Assembly: GCF_000378505.1 (NCBI RefSeq)
Contig: NZ_KB899997.1
Location: 1 to 64,000 of the forward strand
DNA from: Modicisalibacter luteus DSM 23508
GTDB lineage: Bacteria; Pseudomonadota; Gammaproteobacteria; Pseudomonadales; Halomonadaceae
DNA length: 64,000 bases
Reading direction: 5' to 3'
Shown here: positions 62,245 to 64,000 of the stretch, piece after piece
Layout of the letters: each line of letters begins with the position of its first letter
How positions within the stretch are numbered: position 1 is the stretch's first letter
Notes under the pieces: model-generated
Told to the model about the DNA's origin: nothing
Databases searched by the model: none
The model's input: the letters and a program-made list of their open reading frames with translations, nothing else
Position numbers and translations under genes: made by a program

Positions 62245-62667
62245 GTGACGGGATACTTCGGGTTGTTCACGTCTTCCTTCCTCGCGGCGACCCTGCTTCC
62301 CTTTTACTCTGAGGTGCTGCTAGCCGGCCTGTTTCGTGCCGGCTACGATTTCTGGCTGCTGCTGCTCGTCGCTACCGCGGGGAATACGCTCGGCGCTGCT
62401 GTAAACTGGGGCATAGGCCGTCACCTGGAACACTACAAGGACCGTCGCTGGTTTCCCTTCAAGGAAAAAAAGCTGGGCTATGCTCAGCGCTGGTTCAACC
62501 GCTTCGGGGTATGGTCGCTGCTGCTGGCCTGGCTGCCAGTGGGCGGCGATGCTCTGACATTCATTGCCGGGCTGCTGCGGGTCTCCTTTCCGATCTTCTT
62601 CGTGTTGACCGCCATTGGCAAGGGTGCACGCTACTTGGTCGTGCTGCTGGCCATGCAACAGTTTTGA
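62245..62667 (+). CDS. yqaA: YqaA/DedA-like membrane protein
   Basis: A 140-aa inner-membrane protein of the SNARE-associated/VTT (YqaA) family: YFGLFTSSFLAATLLPFYSEVLLAGLFRAG (3-32), VATAGNTLGAAVNWGIGRHLE (about 43-63), AQRWFNRFGVWSLLLAWLPVGGDALTFIAGLLRV (about 80-113) and a last helix. Larger DedA relatives move lipids; YqaA's role is unclear. The start is GTG with AAGGAG about seven bases upstream. Confidence 0.9.
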   Translation: MTGYFGLFTSSFLAATLLPFYSEVLLAGLFRAGYDFWLLLLVATAGNTLGAAVNWGIGRHLEHYKDRRWFPFKEKKLGYAQRWFNRFGVWSLLLAWLPVGGDALTFIAGLLRVSFPIFFVLTAIGKGARYLVVLLAMQQF

Positions 62668-62763
62668 CTCATTTGCTCGCTTTGCATGTTGGTGATCGGT
62701 TCCGGTCGCCGTGGCGTCGCCACCTGCTATGTTGAAGGCGACAACGTCAAAGGAGTACCAGCC

Positions 62764-63258
62764 ATGAAACTGTTCTCACTTTCGCTGATGATGACTGCCG
62801 TCGCGTTCGCCGGGTCGGCCTTGGCCCAGTCTGGCGGTGATGCCCAACTCTCCGAACAGACCTCTAGCGGCTATGGTGCCTATGTCGCTGACGGGCAAGG
62901 CAAGACGCTCTACATGTTCACGACCGACACCCAAGGCCAGGGAGATACCCAGGCCAAGAGTTCCTGTTACGACGCGTGTGCCGAAGCCTGGCCGCCGCTG
63001 ACGATAGAGAGCGGTAACCCGCAGGTTGGGGATCAACTGCAGCAGGACCTGGTGGGTACGTTCCAGCGTGAAGACGGGACGACCCAAGTGACCTACGGCG
63101 GTTGGCCGCTGTATTACTTCGTCAAGGATCAGGCCTCGGGCGAAGTCAATGGCCAGGATGTGCATGGCTTCGGCGGGGAGTGGTACTTGGTGGCCCCGGA
63201 TGGCTCGAAGAACGAGCAACAGCCACAGCAGGATACCCAGTCCCAGACACAGGGATGA
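62764..63258 (+). CDS. Secreted COG4315-type protein
   Basis: A 164-aa exported protein: signal peptide at 1-21 (MKLFSLSLMMTAVAFAGSALAQ), then two copies of the short Y-x4-D-type repeat: GAYVADGQGKTLYMFTTDTQGQGDTQAKSSCYDACAEAWPPL and TQVTYGGWPLYYFVKDQASGEVNGQDVHGFGGEWYLVAPDG. The paired cysteines (SCYDAC) and the W-P-P-L and H-G-F motifs match this predicted lipoprotein/secreted repeat family of unknown function. A Gln-rich tail ends it. AAAGGAG precedes the ATG at 62764. Confidence 0.87.
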   Translation: MKLFSLSLMMTAVAFAGSALAQSGGDAQLSEQTSSGYGAYVADGQGKTLYMFTTDTQGQGDTQAKSSCYDACAEAWPPLTIESGNPQVGDQLQQDLVGTFQREDGTTQVTYGGWPLYYFVKDQASGEVNGQDVHGFGGEWYLVAPDGSKNEQQPQQDTQSQTQG

Positions 63259-63311
63259 CTTTCTGGCCTGTTCGGCAGGGGCTGGGTCACCTGCCCCTGC
63301 CGTTAATCAAG

Positions 63312-64000
63312 CTATTGCAAGGCCCACGGCTCCAATGGCACTTCGTCGGCGCAACTCGTATCGATCCTGGCCATCGGGTCGTCGAGAAACGCTGATATCA
63401 CTTGCGAGCGACACTCGGTCACCGGACTGTGGCCCTTGGCCTGAATCTCGATGGTCTGCAGATTGGGCATGGTGCGTGACAATACCTCCCCCCAGCGTGT
63501 TCCGCAGCACGGATCCATTTGGCCATGAATCGATAGGGCGGGTGTAGCTGATTGCAACGGATCGCTATGTGAACTCGGCACATCGCCATCCACGCCCCAC
63601 CATGCACACAACCAGGGCGGCTCGAAGCCAAGAATACCCGGTTCACGTTGTATCGCGGCTCGCGAGTCTGCTGGTGTGGGGCGGTTGGTTCCCATGTCAT
63701 TGCAAACATGGGCAAGAAAATACCCCAGTGCGTAGTTGGGTGCCTGGGTGTTCGGCTGGTACTCGTCGATGCGGAAGAAGCGCGCCAGCGAAGAGTAATC
63801 GTCCGCCTGGATCTCGTTGACCAAGCGCGGCAACTGAGCGTAATCGCTGGGTAGCATCAGGTAGAGCGTATCGAGAAAGGCGGCACCGTCAAAATAGAGG
63901 CGTTTCTCCTTGTCTCCATCCTGTACGGTGGCAACGAAGGGTTGGTTGTCCAATGTCCGACGGGCTCGGTCAATGGCCAGGAACCAGGCCGTCAGTTGCT
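63312..64000 (-). CDS. Alpha/beta hydrolase (TAP-like), 5' part outside the window
   Basis: The C-terminal 229 residues of an alpha/beta hydrolase; the frame stays open to the window edge, so the start, nucleophile Ser and signal peptide lie beyond it. The end has the TAP-like C-terminal pattern: ALSIHGQMDPCCGTRWGEVLSRTMPNLQTIEIQAKGHSPVTECRSQVISAFLDDP, holding the catalytic Asp (QMDP) and His (GHSP). The family includes proline iminopeptidases and tripeptidyl aminopeptidases. Several Cys (HVCNDMG, PCCG) suggest an exported, disulfide-bonded enzyme. Confidence 0.85.
   Translation of the reverse strand, partial: QLTAWFLAIDRARRTLDNQPFVATVQDGDKEKRLYFDGAAFLDTLYLMLPSDYAQLPRLVNEIQADDYSSLARFFRIDEYQPNTQAPNYALGYFLAHVCNDMGTNRPTPADSRAAIQREPGILGFEPPWLCAWWGVDGDVPSSHSDPLQSATPALSIHGQMDPCCGTRWGEVLSRTMPNLQTIEIQAKGHSPVTECRSQVISAFLDDPMARIDTSCADEVPLEPWALQ

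Overview
The window looks like a chromosomal segment of a halophilic gammaproteobacterium of the Halomonadaceae (Halomonas/Chromohalobacter type). This is inferred from the high GC content, the gene families (a Pseudomonas-style arginine succinyltransferase operon with two AstA subunits, FabV, DUF2959, DUF3581, TRAP transporters) and the 5S rRNA; no search could be run. The window opens in the tail of an rRNA operon (5S rRNA plus terminator) and ends inside an alpha/beta hydrolase gene.

Layout. 1-4.5 kb: the 5S rRNA, then a gene-poor stretch of very small proteins. It holds two paralogous zinc-ribbon proteins flanking the manganese exporter mntP, which has a yybP-ykoY type Mn riboswitch, and a non-coding block with two intrinsic terminators. 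4.5-13 kb: housekeeping and stress genes (rnk, LysE exporter, copper chaperone, AidB-type acyl-CoA dehydrogenase, NUDIX, glutathione peroxidase, fabV, DUF2959 lipoprotein). 11.5-19.7 kb: arginine catabolism by the AST pathway, with an ArgR-like AraC/DJ-1 regulator followed by astC-aruF-aruG-astD-astB and a strong terminator; astE is not here. 19.7-25.7 kb: mdaB with a divergent LysR regulator, two membrane-anchored short-chain dehydrogenases around a GNAT gene, and a DUF2252 gene. 25.7-30.5 kb: a signalling block of an OmpR-type regulator, a cysteine-free sulfite-oxidase-fold periplasmic protein paired with a hybrid histidine kinase, and a REC-EAL phosphodiesterase.

30.8-47.5 kb is a large sugar-acid catabolic island. 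A LacI regulator with a perfect 18-bp palindromic operator stands divergent to ltnD-otnK-otnC-otnI-denD (L-threonate and D-erythronate to DHAP). A DctPQM TRAP transporter, an aldehyde dehydrogenase, a tartrate/D-malate dehydrogenase and a beta-hydroxyacid dehydrogenase follow. On the opposite strand, under a GntR regulator, lies an apionate-type module: ApnO-like oxidoisomerase, a RuBisCO-like protein and a DUF1537 kinase. Together these suggest uptake of C4 and branched C5 aldonic acids and their conversion to triose-level intermediates.

47.5-52.8 kb holds the most unusual unit: four tightly packed minus-strand genes for a short PstS-like periplasmic protein, an outer-membrane porin, a membrane GGDEF-EAL protein and an AT-rich FeeM/PEP-CTERM-type N-acyltransferase. 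It reads like an uncharacterised envelope-sensing or signal-production operon. 53-64 kb returns to ordinary genes: KTSC and SHOCT proteins, DUF3581, a P-loop kinase, a ketopantoate-reductase homologue, a SnoaL-like protein, a Cache chemoreceptor with a CheR tether, RNase Z overlapping a stand-alone cyclodeaminase, YedI, YqaA, a COG4315 protein and the truncated hydrolase.

Start codons were chosen by Shine-Dalgarno sequence and family length, so several differ from the longest open frame. Functions rest on recognised motifs and context only.
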